DNA from: Sutterella sp.
Lineage (GTDB): Bacteria > Pseudomonadota > Gammaproteobacteria > Burkholderiales > Burkholderiaceae_F
Length of the DNA stretch: 5,619 bases
Assembly: GCA_003488465.1 (NCBI GenBank)
Contig: DNLN01000160.1
Span: 1 to 5,619, forward strand
Reading direction: 5' to 3'
The first letter of the stretch is position 1, and every line of letters begins with the position of its first letter. Under the pieces are notes generated by a model. That model saw nothing but the letters and a program-made list of their open reading frames with translations, was not told the DNA's origin and ran no database searches. Of this stretch, positions 1 through 5,619 are shown one piece after another. The position numbers and the translations under genes were made by a program.

Positions 1-14
1 CGCGTGAGAGAAGG

Positions 15-1085
15 CTATCGCCTCTCGGCGAGCTCCCTAGCGCGGATCTCGTTGTCCACAATGGCGTGCGCCAGCTCACGCATGGTGAGCGGAGCGCACC
101 CTTCGGCCTTGTTGTTGGCGACGGCAAAGAAGCGCTTTCCGGCCGCAACCGCCCGGCCCGCAAGCCAGACGATCCCCGAGCGCGTCACGGCATCACGCGA
201 GCGGATTTCATCAAAGGGCGACCAGTCGGTCTTGAGCTGTCTGTAGCTCCCCATGAAGGTCGAAAGCGACCACCGCACGACGACATCGCCCTGCGGCAGC
301 CACCCGTCCTCCCCCTCGCCCGCCTCGTCAAGCATTCTGAGCGCCGTGATCTGGCGCTGCACAGAAGGCAGGCTCGGATGAATTCCCATCACAAGCCGCA
401 CGCCCGTCTCACGGATCGCCTTCACGAACCGCGGCGTGAGAAGCTGAGCGGTGCGCATCTCCACGCAGTAAAGCGGATGTGCGCCGCAGATCTTCCCGGG
501 CAGCGCGGCGAAAAACTCCGCCATCCTGTCGATGAAGGCATGCTGCGCGCCGAGGTCCCGGATCAGCTGCCGCGGCACGGGCGGCATCTCGAAGACCAGG
601 GGGCCGGCCTTCTCCCCCAGCCCTTTGAGGGCGGGCTCGATGAAGGTGTCCACCGCAAGAGCCGTATTCAGATACTGCCTGTTGCGGTCGGTCGCCCGGC
701 CGAAGCGGTCCCGCAGAACGCAGTCGCTCACGGCCTGCGGCGCCTTGACGAGAAACCGGAAGGTCTCGGGCACCTGGGAAGAGAAAAACGCGAATTCAGC
801 CTCGCTGATCGGCTTGTAAAAGCCCTTGTCGATGCCCACGGTCCGCATCACGGGGTGCCGCGAGTAGGCCGAAAGGCCATGCCGGCTGAGGCTTCTCTCC
901 CCGGACATCGGGCTGTAGACGATCCCCCGCCAGCCGGGAAAGTTCCAGCTCGAGGCTCCGAGGTACACGCCGCCCGGAAGCTTCTCTCCGAGGCGCACGA
1001 GTTCCGCGTCGGGCGGCTGCGGAGCCACCGGCGCCTTCTCGTTTGGCTGATCCTCGTAAAGAGGCACCTGGGGGTTGAAGCTCAT
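15..1085 (-). CDS. DUF72 (YecE-like) family protein
   Basis: This is a complete 356-residue protein of the DUF72 family, which folds as a TIM barrel and has no firmly established reaction. It has no signal peptide or membrane segment, so it is probably cytoplasmic. Visible family marks are YLGASSWNFPGW (residues 41-52), GIDKGFYKP (84-92), FRFLVKAP (109-116), VVVRWSL near 268-274, and the C-terminal ANNKAEGCAP (323-332), which matches the Asn-rich, Gly-x-Ala-Pro end typical of DUF72. Residues 1-35 are a Pro- and charge-rich extension before the barrel. The protein is longer than the short YecE type and resembles the longer betaproteobacterial form. The start is well supported: it overlaps the stop of the upstream lyase gene as ATGA, and a GGAG lies 5 bases upstream. 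The stop is TAG. It is the last gene of the minus-strand group inside the window. Family assignment is firm; function is unknown. Confidence 0.9.
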   Translation of the reverse strand: MSFNPQVPLYEDQPNEKAPVAPQPPDAELVRLGEKLPGGVYLGASSWNFPGWRGIVYSPMSGERSLSRHGLSAYSRHPVMRTVGIDKGFYKPISEAEFAFFSSQVPETFRFLVKAPQAVSDCVLRDRFGRATDRNRQYLNTALAVDTFIEPALKGLGEKAGPLVFEMPPVPRQLIRDLGAQHAFIDRMAEFFAALPGKICGAHPLYCVEMRTAQLLTPRFVKAIRETGVRLVMGIHPSLPSVQRQITALRMLDEAGEGEDGWLPQGDVVVRWSLSTFMGSYRQLKTDWSPFDEIRSRDAVTRSGIVWLAGRAVAAGKRFFAVANNKAEGCAPLTMRELAHAIVDNEIRARELAERR

Positions 1086-2269
1086 CGGCTCTCCGTGCGG
1101 CCCGCAAGCCGCTTCAGTCCCCGTTCAAGCCGCCAAAGCCCCTCAAGAAGCCGAGCCTTCGGGCAGGCGATGTTGATGCGGATGAATCCCTCTCCGGCCT
1201 CTCCGTAATGCACGCCCGCGGCAATCCTCACCTTCTCATGCGCGACGAGTTCGGCCTCGATTTGCTCGGAGCTCATGCCAAGAGACTTCACGTTCACCCA
1301 CTCGAGGTATGTGCCCGCAAGCGGCATCACGGCAAATTCGGGCAGCCTCTCGGCAAAGAACTCTCTCACCGTGCGGTCGTTTTCTTCAAGATACGCGAGC
1401 AGGGCTTCAAGCCAGGCCTCGCCCTCTCTGCTGTAGGCGGCGATCGTCGCAACGCAGCCAAAGGGATTGACGTCGCACACTTCGTTCACATTGATCGCCC
1501 TGTCGATCCGCGCACGCAGATCGGCATCATCGGTGATGATCGCCGCCATCTGCAGGCCGGCGATATTGAAGCTCTTGGAGGCCGATGTGCAGGTGACGCT
1601 GATCCGGCGATTGAGCTCGTTCACCCGGGCAAAGGGCGTGTAGCGTGCGCCGCCAAAGACAAACTCGCCGTGGATTTCGTCGCTGATGACAAGAATTCCG
1701 TGCCGGCTGCAGATCTCGCCGATCCGTGCGAGCTGCTCTTCGCTCCAGACATTGCCGCCCGGGTTGTGCGGGTTGCAAAGCAGCAGGACCTTGACCCCGG
1801 GGGCGCTCGCGCTTGCCTCAAAGGCGTCAAAATCGATTTCGTAGCGCCCGTCGCCGCCAAGCCTCAAGGGACACTGCTCGGCCGTGCAGCCGTTGTTGCG
1901 GATCGAGGAGAAGAAGCAGTTGTAGACCGGCGTGAGGATCAGCACCCGGTCTCCGGGTGCCGTTGCGGCCTTGATGATCGCCGAGATCGCGGGTACCACG
2001 CCCGTGGTGTAGAGAATGGATTCACGGGCAATGCTCCAGCCGTGGCGGCGTCTGAACCAGTCGATGAGCGACGCATAGTACTGCTCGGGCACCTTGACGT
2101 AGCCAAAAATGCCGTGCGCGGCCCGCGCCTGAACGGCCTCGCGCACGGCCGGCGCCGTCTCAAAGTCCATGTCCGCCACCCACATGGGCAGCACCTGCGG
2201 GTCGGCATCGCGATCCCATTTGAAGGATCCCGTGCCCCGGCGCTCGATCAGCTTATCAAAATCAAACAT
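1082..2269 (-). CDS. MalY/PatB-type PLP-dependent aminotransferase or cystathionine beta-lyase (C-S lyase)
   Basis: A 395-residue fold-type I PLP enzyme of the MalY/PatB branch. Family members cleave the C-S bond of cystathionine or cysteine conjugates to give a thiol, pyruvate and ammonia; some act as aminotransferases. The branch is recognised by FKWD near residue 16, LPMWVADMDF (27-36), GIFGY (53-57), TPVY (113-116), CNPHNPGG (165-172), SDEIHGEF (196-203) and SASKSFNIAGLQ (229-240). By family knowledge K232 is the Schiff-base lysine, D197 pairs with the pyridine nitrogen, N169 contacts the cofactor and R364 (in GFIRINIACP) binds the substrate carboxylate. All are present, so the enzyme should be active. 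Length is normal and there is no signal peptide, so it is cytosolic. The start is preceded by AAAAAAAGGCG on the minus strand, which gives an AAGG-type binding site. It overlaps the DUF72 gene by 4 bases and follows the DUF3737 gene after 94 bases. No mal genes lie nearby, so the maltose-regulator role of E. coli MalY is not implied. The substrate cannot be read from the sequence. Confidence 0.93.
   Translation of the reverse strand: MFDFDKLIERRGTGSFKWDRDADPQVLPMWVADMDFETAPAVREAVQARAAHGIFGYVKVPEQYYASLIDWFRRRHGWSIARESILYTTGVVPAISAIIKAATAPGDRVLILTPVYNCFFSSIRNNGCTAEQCPLRLGGDGRYEIDFDAFEASASAPGVKVLLLCNPHNPGGNVWSEEQLARIGEICSRHGILVISDEIHGEFVFGGARYTPFARVNELNRRISVTCTSASKSFNIAGLQMAAIITDDADLRARIDRAINVNEVCDVNPFGCVATIAAYSREGEAWLEALLAYLEENDRTVREFFAERLPEFAVMPLAGTYLEWVNVKSLGMSSEQIEAELVAHEKVRIAAGVHYGEAGEGFIRINIACPKARLLEGLWRLERGLKRLAGRTESR
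1091..1094 (-). promoter_or_regulatory. Ribosome binding site of the DUF72 gene
   Basis: GGAG on the minus strand sits 5 bases before the ATG at 1085, inside the last codons of the upstream lyase gene. Together with the ATGA overlap it fixes the start and suggests translational coupling of the two genes. Confidence 0.6.
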
Positions 2270-2363
2270 CGGATCGCCTTTTTTTCAAATAAAATCAACA
2301 GCAAAAAGCCAGAGCTTTTACACCCCGGCCTTGACATGAACTTCTCGAAAGCCAGAGCAGGCT
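2270..2363 (-). other. Intergenic gap between DUF3737 and the C-S lyase gene, with 11-bp direct repeat and weak stem
   Basis: This 94-base stretch is richer in A and T than its neighbours. It holds an 11-bp direct repeat, AAAGCCAGAGC on the plus strand, at 2305-2315 and again at 2348-2358. The first copy overlaps a small stem, AAAAGC (2304-2309) and GCTTTT (2314-2319), with a 4-base loop. On the minus strand the stem is followed by a broken T-rich run. This could be a weak terminator after the DUF3737 gene or part of the leader of the lyase gene. No convincing -35/-10 pair is seen. A TTGACA at 2331-2336 is on the plus strand and faces no gene, so it is probably chance. Confidence 0.3.
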
Positions 2364-3224
2364 CTAAGTCTCTTCCTCGGTCTCGATCCGGCAGTTCTTC
2401 GGCTCGCGGACGAACTCGTTGATGATCACCTCACCCGCCTTGCGGCACTTGATGAAGCCGCCCGAAGGGTTCTTGATGCTCGTCACATCGCCCCGGATGT
2501 CGGCGGTCACGGTCGAATACTCGAACACGAGATCGCAGTCCGGATCAAGCGTGCAGTTCTCAAGCACGAGATCCTCGGCGTAGCAGAGCACCTGCGAGCC
2601 CGAGATCCTGCAGTTCACAAGACGCAGGTTCTTCGAGTGCCAGCCGAGGAACTCGCCGTTGATCTGCGAATCGTACACGGTCACGTTCTCGGTGTTCCAG
2701 AACGCGTCCTTGGAGTTGATCACCGCATTGTGAATCTCGATGTTCCTGCACCACTGGAAGGAATAGTTTCCGTCGTGCCGGTAGTTCTCGATATAGATGT
2801 CATGGCTGTGCATGAACAGGTAGTCGGCGCCCGCGACCTTGACATCCTTCAGAGTCACGTTTCCGCAGTTCCAGAACGTTTCCTTCGCGTCCGTGAACGT
2901 AACCCGCTCGCACTCGATGTTGGTCATGTCGCGGAACATCTTGGGCGCATCGACGAGCGTGTCGCGCATCGTGACGTTGTGCGCGTACCAGATGGCGGCG
3001 CGCCCGCCCGGTGCGGCAAAGTGGCAGTCCGTGATCAGCACGTCGGTGCAGAGCCAGAACGGATACTTGCCTTCGAAGCGGCAGTGGTCGGCCATGAGGT
3101 TGTAGCCGTGCTTGAGCGAGGATTCTCCCGCGTGAATCGTGACATTGCGAAGAATCGTGTCGCGGATTGCGTAAAGCGGCCGCTCGCCGCCGAATTCCTG
3201 ATTTTCAATCGTCTTCATTTCCAT
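2364..3224 (-). CDS. DUF3737 family protein, predicted right-handed beta-helix
   Basis: A 286-residue protein from the preferred start. It is recognised as DUF3737 by the N-terminus MKTIENQEFGGERPLYA, the KYPFW and RAAIWY motifs and the APKMFRDM segment. Its function is unknown. The body is a regular repeat of about 19-21 residues, each rung carrying an aromatic or hydrophobic pair: FW57, IW79, MF97, FW118, LF137, SF156, FW176, GW195, LC214 and VF234. Most pairs are followed by a short turn and then a beta-prone stretch such as NVTLKDVKV or NIEIHNAVI. This is the pattern of a right-handed parallel beta-helix of roughly ten turns, a fold used by polysaccharide-acting enzymes and structural proteins. 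No catalytic set is obvious. There is no signal peptide or membrane segment, so it is probably cytoplasmic. An in-frame ATG at 3365 would add 47 residues of non-family sequence across the divergent promoter region and is rejected. The ATG at 3218 would remove two residues and is possible. The stop is TAG. Confidence 0.88.
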   Translation of the reverse strand: MEMKTIENQEFGGERPLYAIRDTILRNVTIHAGESSLKHGYNLMADHCRFEGKYPFWLCTDVLITDCHFAAPGGRAAIWYAHNVTMRDTLVDAPKMFRDMTNIECERVTFTDAKETFWNCGNVTLKDVKVAGADYLFMHSHDIYIENYRHDGNYSFQWCRNIEIHNAVINSKDAFWNTENVTVYDSQINGEFLGWHSKNLRLVNCRISGSQVLCYAEDLVLENCTLDPDCDLVFEYSTVTADIRGDVTSIKNPSGGFIKCRKAGEVIINEFVREPKNCRIETEEET

Positions 3225-3337
3225 TTTGATATGCCTGTGTTCAGTGCTACTTGAGGTTCGATACTGTAGCATTTCAGGCCCGCATCGAACTGAACCTTTG
3301 CACCAAACCTTTGCCTGTTCCTGCCGCCGCGAAAGAC
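3225..3337. promoter_or_regulatory. Divergent intergenic region between DUF3737 and MATE genes
   Basis: The 113 bases between the two opposed starts must hold the promoters of both genes, unless the MATE gene uses an upstream start. Visible elements are a 7-bp inverted repeat, GTTCGAT (3256-3262) and ATCGAAC (3284-3290), with centres 28 bp apart, and a 9-bp direct repeat, AACCTTTGC, at 3293-3301 and 3306-3314. On the minus strand TGCTACAGT (3263-3271) reads as a possible extended -10 for the DUF3737 gene, but no good -35 stands before it. No convincing plus-strand promoter was found; TTGATA at 3226-3231 lacks a -10 partner. The repeats could be operator sites, which is inference only. Confidence 0.45.
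3234..3238 (-). promoter_or_regulatory. Probable ribosome binding site of the DUF3737 gene
   Basis: ACAGG on the minus strand leaves a 9-base gap before the ATG at 3224 and 15 bases before the ATG at 3218, so it favours the upstream of the two starts. The site is only a partial Shine-Dalgarno match. Confidence 0.35.
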
Positions 3338-4774
3338 ATGACCGAATCGAAGAACCCCTCCGCACAAATCCTGCTTGAACGCATCCGGGAGGGAGAGCGT
3401 CTGACCCTTGCAGAGCGCTTTGCCCTGGTTGCGTACCTGGCGGTTCCCGCCGTGCTCGCGGAGTTCTCGAACATCCTCATGCACTACATCGACGCCGCGA
3501 TGGTCGGCCACTACGGCGCGCATGCCGCAGCGGCGGTCGGGCTCGTGTCCACGACGATCTGGCTCTTCTGGGGGACAACGAGCATTTTCCTGTCGGGATT
3601 CGTGGTGCAGGTCGCGCACCGGATCGGCGCCAAGGAGTTCGACAAGGCCAGGTCCATCATGCTGCAGGGCTTTGTCGTCGTCACGATTGCCGCGAGCACC
3701 ATGGCGCTCATCGGCGTGCTCATCCACACCCGCCTGCCCTACTGGCTGGGGGCCGACGCGGACATCGCTCCCCTCTCCTCAAGCTACTTCGTGCTCGTTG
3801 CAGGGGCCTTCCCGCTTTCGATTCTCGGCTGGCTGGCAAGCGGCATGCTCCGCTCGAGCGGCGACATCAAGACGCCCTCGGTCATCAATGTCGGCATGTG
3901 CGTGCTTGACGTCATCTTCAACTTCGTGCTGATCTTCGAGAGCCGCAGCGTCACGCTTGCGGGGTTCACCCTGTGGGTGCCCGGGGCGGGCCTTGGCGTT
4001 GCGGGCGCGGCGATCGGCACCATCCTTGCCGAACTGACCGGGCTCGTGCTGCTTGCCTACACGCTTTTTGCGAAATCCCCGATTCTGGGCATCCGCGGAC
4101 GCTTCTCGGGCATTGTCTTCTCCCGGGATACGCTGCGCCGGGCGCTCACGATCGGCGCTCCGATCGGCACGGGCCGCATCTTCATGACGGCGGCGCAGGT
4201 GGCCTCCACGATGATCATCGCGCCCCTCGGAACCGTGTCGCTCGCGTCGCACTCGCTCGCCATCACGGCCGAGAGCCTGTGCTACATGCCCGGGTACGGC
4301 ATCGGCGAGGCGGCCGCAACGCTCTCCGGCCAGACGCTCGGCGCACGCCGCCCAGAACTTGCGCGGCAGCTTGCCTGGCTCAACGTGGGCGTCGGCTGCG
4401 CGGTCATGGCCACAATGGGCGTGGTGATGTTCTTCGGCGCGCACCTGATCATGGCCACGCTCTCGTCGGATCCGGCCGTGCAGGCGCTTGGAGCCACGTG
4501 CCTGAAGATTGAAGCCTTCGCCGAACCCCTTTACGCCGCCGCGATCATCGCCAACGGCGTCTTCACGGGCGCGGGCGACACCTTTAAGCCCGTCCTCATG
4601 AACCTCTTTAGCTTCTGGGGCGTTCGCATCACCGCCATGTACTTCCTCGCCCCCGTCTACGGTCTCGTGGGCGTCTGGAGCGCGATGTGCGCCGAGCTCT
4701 GCCTGCGCGGCACGCTGTTCCTTGCACGCCTTAAATTCGGCAACTGGTCCGAGTCCAAAGTGCTTCGAGACTAA
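3338..4774 (+). CDS. MATE-family multidrug/cation efflux transporter
   Basis: A 478-residue inner-membrane protein of the MATE family, whose members export cationic drugs, dyes or metabolites in exchange for Na+ or H+. About 12 hydrophobic segments can be traced, starting near residues 28-50 and ending near 443-465, which is the family's usual topology and length. Family marks are AVPAVLAEF (35-43), IDAAMVGHYG (51-60), LRSSGDIKTP (171-180) and PGYGIGEAAATLSGQTLGA (318-336). GAGDTFKP (411-418) mirrors SSGDIKTP (173-180), as expected of two homologous six-helix halves. The substrate and coupling ion cannot be assigned. The ATG at 3338 is preferred because the protein then begins with a short polar tail before the first helix. 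Its binding site is weak (GAAAG, close to the start). An upstream in-frame TTG at 3251 would add 29 residues of unlikely, promoter-like sequence. It is divergent from the DUF3737 gene and convergent with the Spy-like gene, and stands as a single gene. No plus-strand intrinsic terminator is seen after its TAA stop. Confidence 0.93.
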   Translation: MTESKNPSAQILLERIREGERLTLAERFALVAYLAVPAVLAEFSNILMHYIDAAMVGHYGAHAAAAVGLVSTTIWLFWGTTSIFLSGFVVQVAHRIGAKEFDKARSIMLQGFVVVTIAASTMALIGVLIHTRLPYWLGADADIAPLSSSYFVLVAGAFPLSILGWLASGMLRSSGDIKTPSVINVGMCVLDVIFNFVLIFESRSVTLAGFTLWVPGAGLGVAGAAIGTILAELTGLVLLAYTLFAKSPILGIRGRFSGIVFSRDTLRRALTIGAPIGTGRIFMTAAQVASTMIIAPLGTVSLASHSLAITAESLCYMPGYGIGEAAATLSGQTLGARRPELARQLAWLNVGVGCAVMATMGVVMFFGAHLIMATLSSDPAVQALGATCLKIEAFAEPLYAAAIIANGVFTGAGDTFKPVLMNLFSFWGVRITAMYFLAPVYGLVGVWSAMCAELCLRGTLFLARLKFGNWSESKVLRD

Positions 4775-4781
4775 GCGGCAG

Positions 4782-4813
4782 AAACAAAAAAGAGGACCCG
4801 TTTCCGAGTCCCC
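4782..4813 (-). terminator. Rho-independent terminator of the Spy/CpxP-like gene
   Basis: In minus-strand RNA a 9-bp stem forms between 4813-4805 (GGGGACTCG) and 4800-4792 (CGGGTCCTC), closed by a GAAA tetraloop of the GNRA type. TTTTTTGTTT follows at once. Two of the pairs are G-U in minus-strand RNA and would be A-C mismatches in plus-strand RNA. The T-tract also exists only on the minus side. It therefore serves the Spy-like gene and not the MATE gene. It lies about 70-100 bases past the stop codon. Confidence 0.85.
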
Positions 4814-4819
4814 CGGCTG

Positions 4820-4866
4820 CGGCTTCCCTCAGATGCGGCCATCGCAGTCCGCCCTGAAGGAAGCCG
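4820..4866 (-). other. 13-bp hairpin in the 3' UTR of the Spy/CpxP-like gene
   Basis: Arms 4866-4854 (CGGCTTCCTTCAG) and 4832-4820 (CTGAGGGAAGCCG) pair over 13 positions in minus-strand RNA, with one U-G pair. In plus-strand RNA that position is a C-A mismatch, so the structure favours the minus transcript. The 21-base loop can itself pair as GCGG with CCGC. No T-run follows, so it is not a terminator. It may stabilise the 3' end or be part of a 3'-derived small RNA. Confidence 0.6.
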
Positions 4867-4884
4867 GATGAGCCCCCTAGCTGA

Positions 4885-5457
4885 TTAGCTCTTTTGCGCT
4901 GCAGGCGCCTTCTCGCCCTGCGGTCCGCGCGGGCCGGGCCCCATGCCGGGACCGCCGCGGCGGCCATGGCCGCGCATGCCGTGGTGGGCTTCGGTCTGGT
5001 CAAGCACGTAGTTCTGCTTGGCGTCGAGCACCTTCATGAGTTCGGCTCTCTTGGCGGTGATGACCTCCAGGTTGGCAAGCTCGAACTTCATGCGCTCGAT
5101 CCGGCACTCAAGGCGCGTCTGCTGATCCAAAGCCGGTCCCTTGTTCGCTTCCCAGCGGGCCTTGCGGTCCTGCTCGAACTTCACGCGGGCGTTGACATAG
5201 GCGCTCCAGGCAGCCTTCTGGTCGTCACGCAGACCGATCAGCCTCTCGACGGATGCGTAGCCCGCCTTGACGTGTTCGAGGCGGTCAATGCGCGGACCGT
5301 GCATGGGGCCGGCGCGGAAGTTGCCGCGGCACTCGGGGGCGCACTGCGGGCCCTGTCCCATGCCGGGGCCGCCCTGCATTCCGGGATAAGCCATGGCCGA
5401 GGCTGCGCCAAGACCCAGGATCGAAGCCAGTGCGATCGAAGCAATCGTCTTTCTCAT
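4885..5457 (-). CDS. Periplasmic Spy/CpxP-like (LTxxQ-type) protein
   Basis: A 190-residue secreted protein. Residues 1-23 form a Sec signal peptide: MRKT, then a hydrophobic core, then a signal peptidase I site after A-M-A 23. The mature part has a Gly/Pro/Met-rich N-terminus (24-55) with C39 and C43, then a charged, helix-prone core (about 57-155), then a Gly/Arg/His/Pro-rich tail (157-190). IGLRDDQKAAW (74-84) stands where the first LTxxQ motif of Spy/CpxP proteins would be, and LDAKQ (144-148) takes the place of the second. Family members are periplasmic chaperones or metal sensors (Spy, CpxP, ZraP, CnrX) under envelope-stress control. Both motifs are degenerate here, so chaperone function is inferred from layout. 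Met, His and Cys in the flexible ends could bind metal, but this is untested. A strong GAAAGGA site lies 6 bases before the ATG and fixes the start. It stands alone, converges on the MATE gene, and ends in its own terminator. Confidence 0.8.
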   Translation of the reverse strand: MRKTIASIALASILGLGAASAMAYPGMQGGPGMGQGPQCAPECRGNFRAGPMHGPRIDRLEHVKAGYASVERLIGLRDDQKAAWSAYVNARVKFEQDRKARWEANKGPALDQQTRLECRIERMKFELANLEVITAKRAELMKVLDAKQNYVLDQTEAHHGMRGHGRRGGPGMGPGPRGPQGEKAPAAQKS

Positions 5458-5463
5458 GGTGGT

Positions 5464-5470
5464 TCCTTTC
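5464..5470 (-). promoter_or_regulatory. Strong ribosome binding site of the Spy/CpxP-like gene
   Basis: GAAAGGA on the minus strand with a 6-base spacer (ACCACC) before the ATG. It is the best Shine-Dalgarno sequence in the window and suggests a highly translated gene. Confidence 0.75.
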
Positions 5471-5473
5471 TTT

Positions 5474-5619
5474 GTTTGTGTTACTGCCGTTGGTGGAAAA
5501 AGTGTTTTCGTGCGGTCGCGCGTACTTCCTCGTCCGCTCTCAGGGGCAATCTTCCCGCGTCAGGCGCCCTGAGCGACAGAGCCAACGCAAACGAACTTTG
5601 CAAAGTGTGTCCGAACGGG
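5474..5619 (-). promoter_or_regulatory. Upstream region of the Spy/CpxP-like gene
   Basis: No gene is seen here. This stretch should hold the promoter and leader of the Spy-like gene, but I cannot name a convincing -35/-10 pair or a clear CpxR-type GTAAA tandem. It contains a small stem GAAAA/TTTTC at 5496-5509, an inverted repeat CTCAGGG (5539-5545) and CCCTGAG (5567-5573), and a perfect 12-bp palindrome ACTTTGCAAAGT at 5595-5606. The palindrome may be an operator for this gene or belong to a gene beyond the window edge. Confidence 0.4.

Noticed and set aside
2331..2336. TTGACA, a perfect -35 hexamer on the plus strand
   Set aside because: No -10 follows at the right spacing and no plus-strand gene starts downstream.
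66..2422. Two long open frames on the plus strand (66-1208 and 1208-2422), opposite the DUF72 and C-S lyase genes
   Set aside because: They are antisense to two clearly recognised genes, show no family motifs, and are Arg/His/Gly/Pro-rich as expected of antisense frames in GC-rich coding DNA.
2637..3254. Plus-strand open frame of 205 codons opposite the DUF3737 gene
   Set aside because: Its Val-rich periodic sequence is the mirror of the beta-helix repeat on the other strand; no independent coding evidence.
3251..3337. 29-residue extension of the MATE protein from a TTG at 3251
   Set aside because: No ribosome binding site precedes it, and the added residues do not resemble a MATE N-terminus. 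The chosen ATG has only a weak site too, so some doubt remains.
3225..3365. 47-residue N-terminal extension of the DUF3737 protein from an ATG at 3365
   Set aside because: The added residues look non-coding, would cross the divergent promoter region and overlap the MATE start, and the family begins at MKTIENQ.
3215..4512. Minus- and plus-strand frames overlapping the MATE gene
   Set aside because: They have low-complexity Arg/Ala/Ser composition and no motifs, while the MATE frame shows clear helices and family signatures.
5474..5487. Possible CpxR-type box (GTAAC ... CAAAC on the minus strand) before the Spy-like gene
   Set aside because: Only the first half resembles GTAAA and the second does not match, so the site is not supported.
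1..5619. Search for a mobile element, CRISPR array, toxin-antitoxin pair or defence island
   Set aside because: No transposase, integrase, terminal repeats, spaced direct repeats, tRNA or defence-type proteins are visible; all five genes fall in housekeeping or envelope families or uncharacterised families.

Overview
The window is GC-rich, with tightly packed genes and a secreted Spy/CpxP-like protein carrying a classic Sec signal peptide. This points to a Gram-negative bacterium. The DUF72 protein has the layout I associate with betaproteobacteria (long N-terminus, then SSWNFPGW, a GIDKGFY motif and FLVKAP). Together with a DUF3737 gene, a family common in gut bacteria, this makes a host-associated betaproteobacterium such as a Sutterella relative a reasonable guess. 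That placement is inference from protein style and was not tested.

Layout. The minus strand from about 3224 down to 15 carries three genes in one direction: a DUF3737 beta-helix protein (2364-3224), a PLP-dependent MalY/PatB-type aminotransferase or C-S lyase (1082-2269), and a DUF72 protein (15-1085). The last two overlap by four bases (ATGA) and are almost certainly co-translated. A 94-base AT-richer gap separates them from the DUF3737 gene, so that gene may or may not share their transcript. On the plus strand a MATE-family efflux transporter (about 3338-4774) is divergent from the DUF3737 gene across a 113-base intergenic region with repeats that could bind a regulator. A Spy/CpxP-like periplasmic protein (4885-5457, minus) converges on the MATE gene. 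Its 3' untranslated region holds a 13-bp hairpin and then a strong intrinsic terminator, both better paired in minus-strand RNA. The 162 bases upstream of it hold its leader and probably its promoter, with a 12-bp palindrome near the window edge.

How the genes fit together. No single pathway links all five. The aminotransferase/lyase probably handles sulfur amino acids or a related amino-acid substrate, the MATE protein exports cations or drugs, and the Spy-like protein belongs to envelope or metal stress. DUF3737 and DUF72 have no settled function. I see no tRNA, rRNA, CRISPR array, insertion sequence or prophage gene. The window looks like ordinary chromosome. Its most interesting points are the structured 3' UTR of the Spy/CpxP-like gene, which resembles the arrangement that yields the CpxQ small RNA in enterobacteria, and the DUF3737 gene with its regular aromatic-marked repeats.
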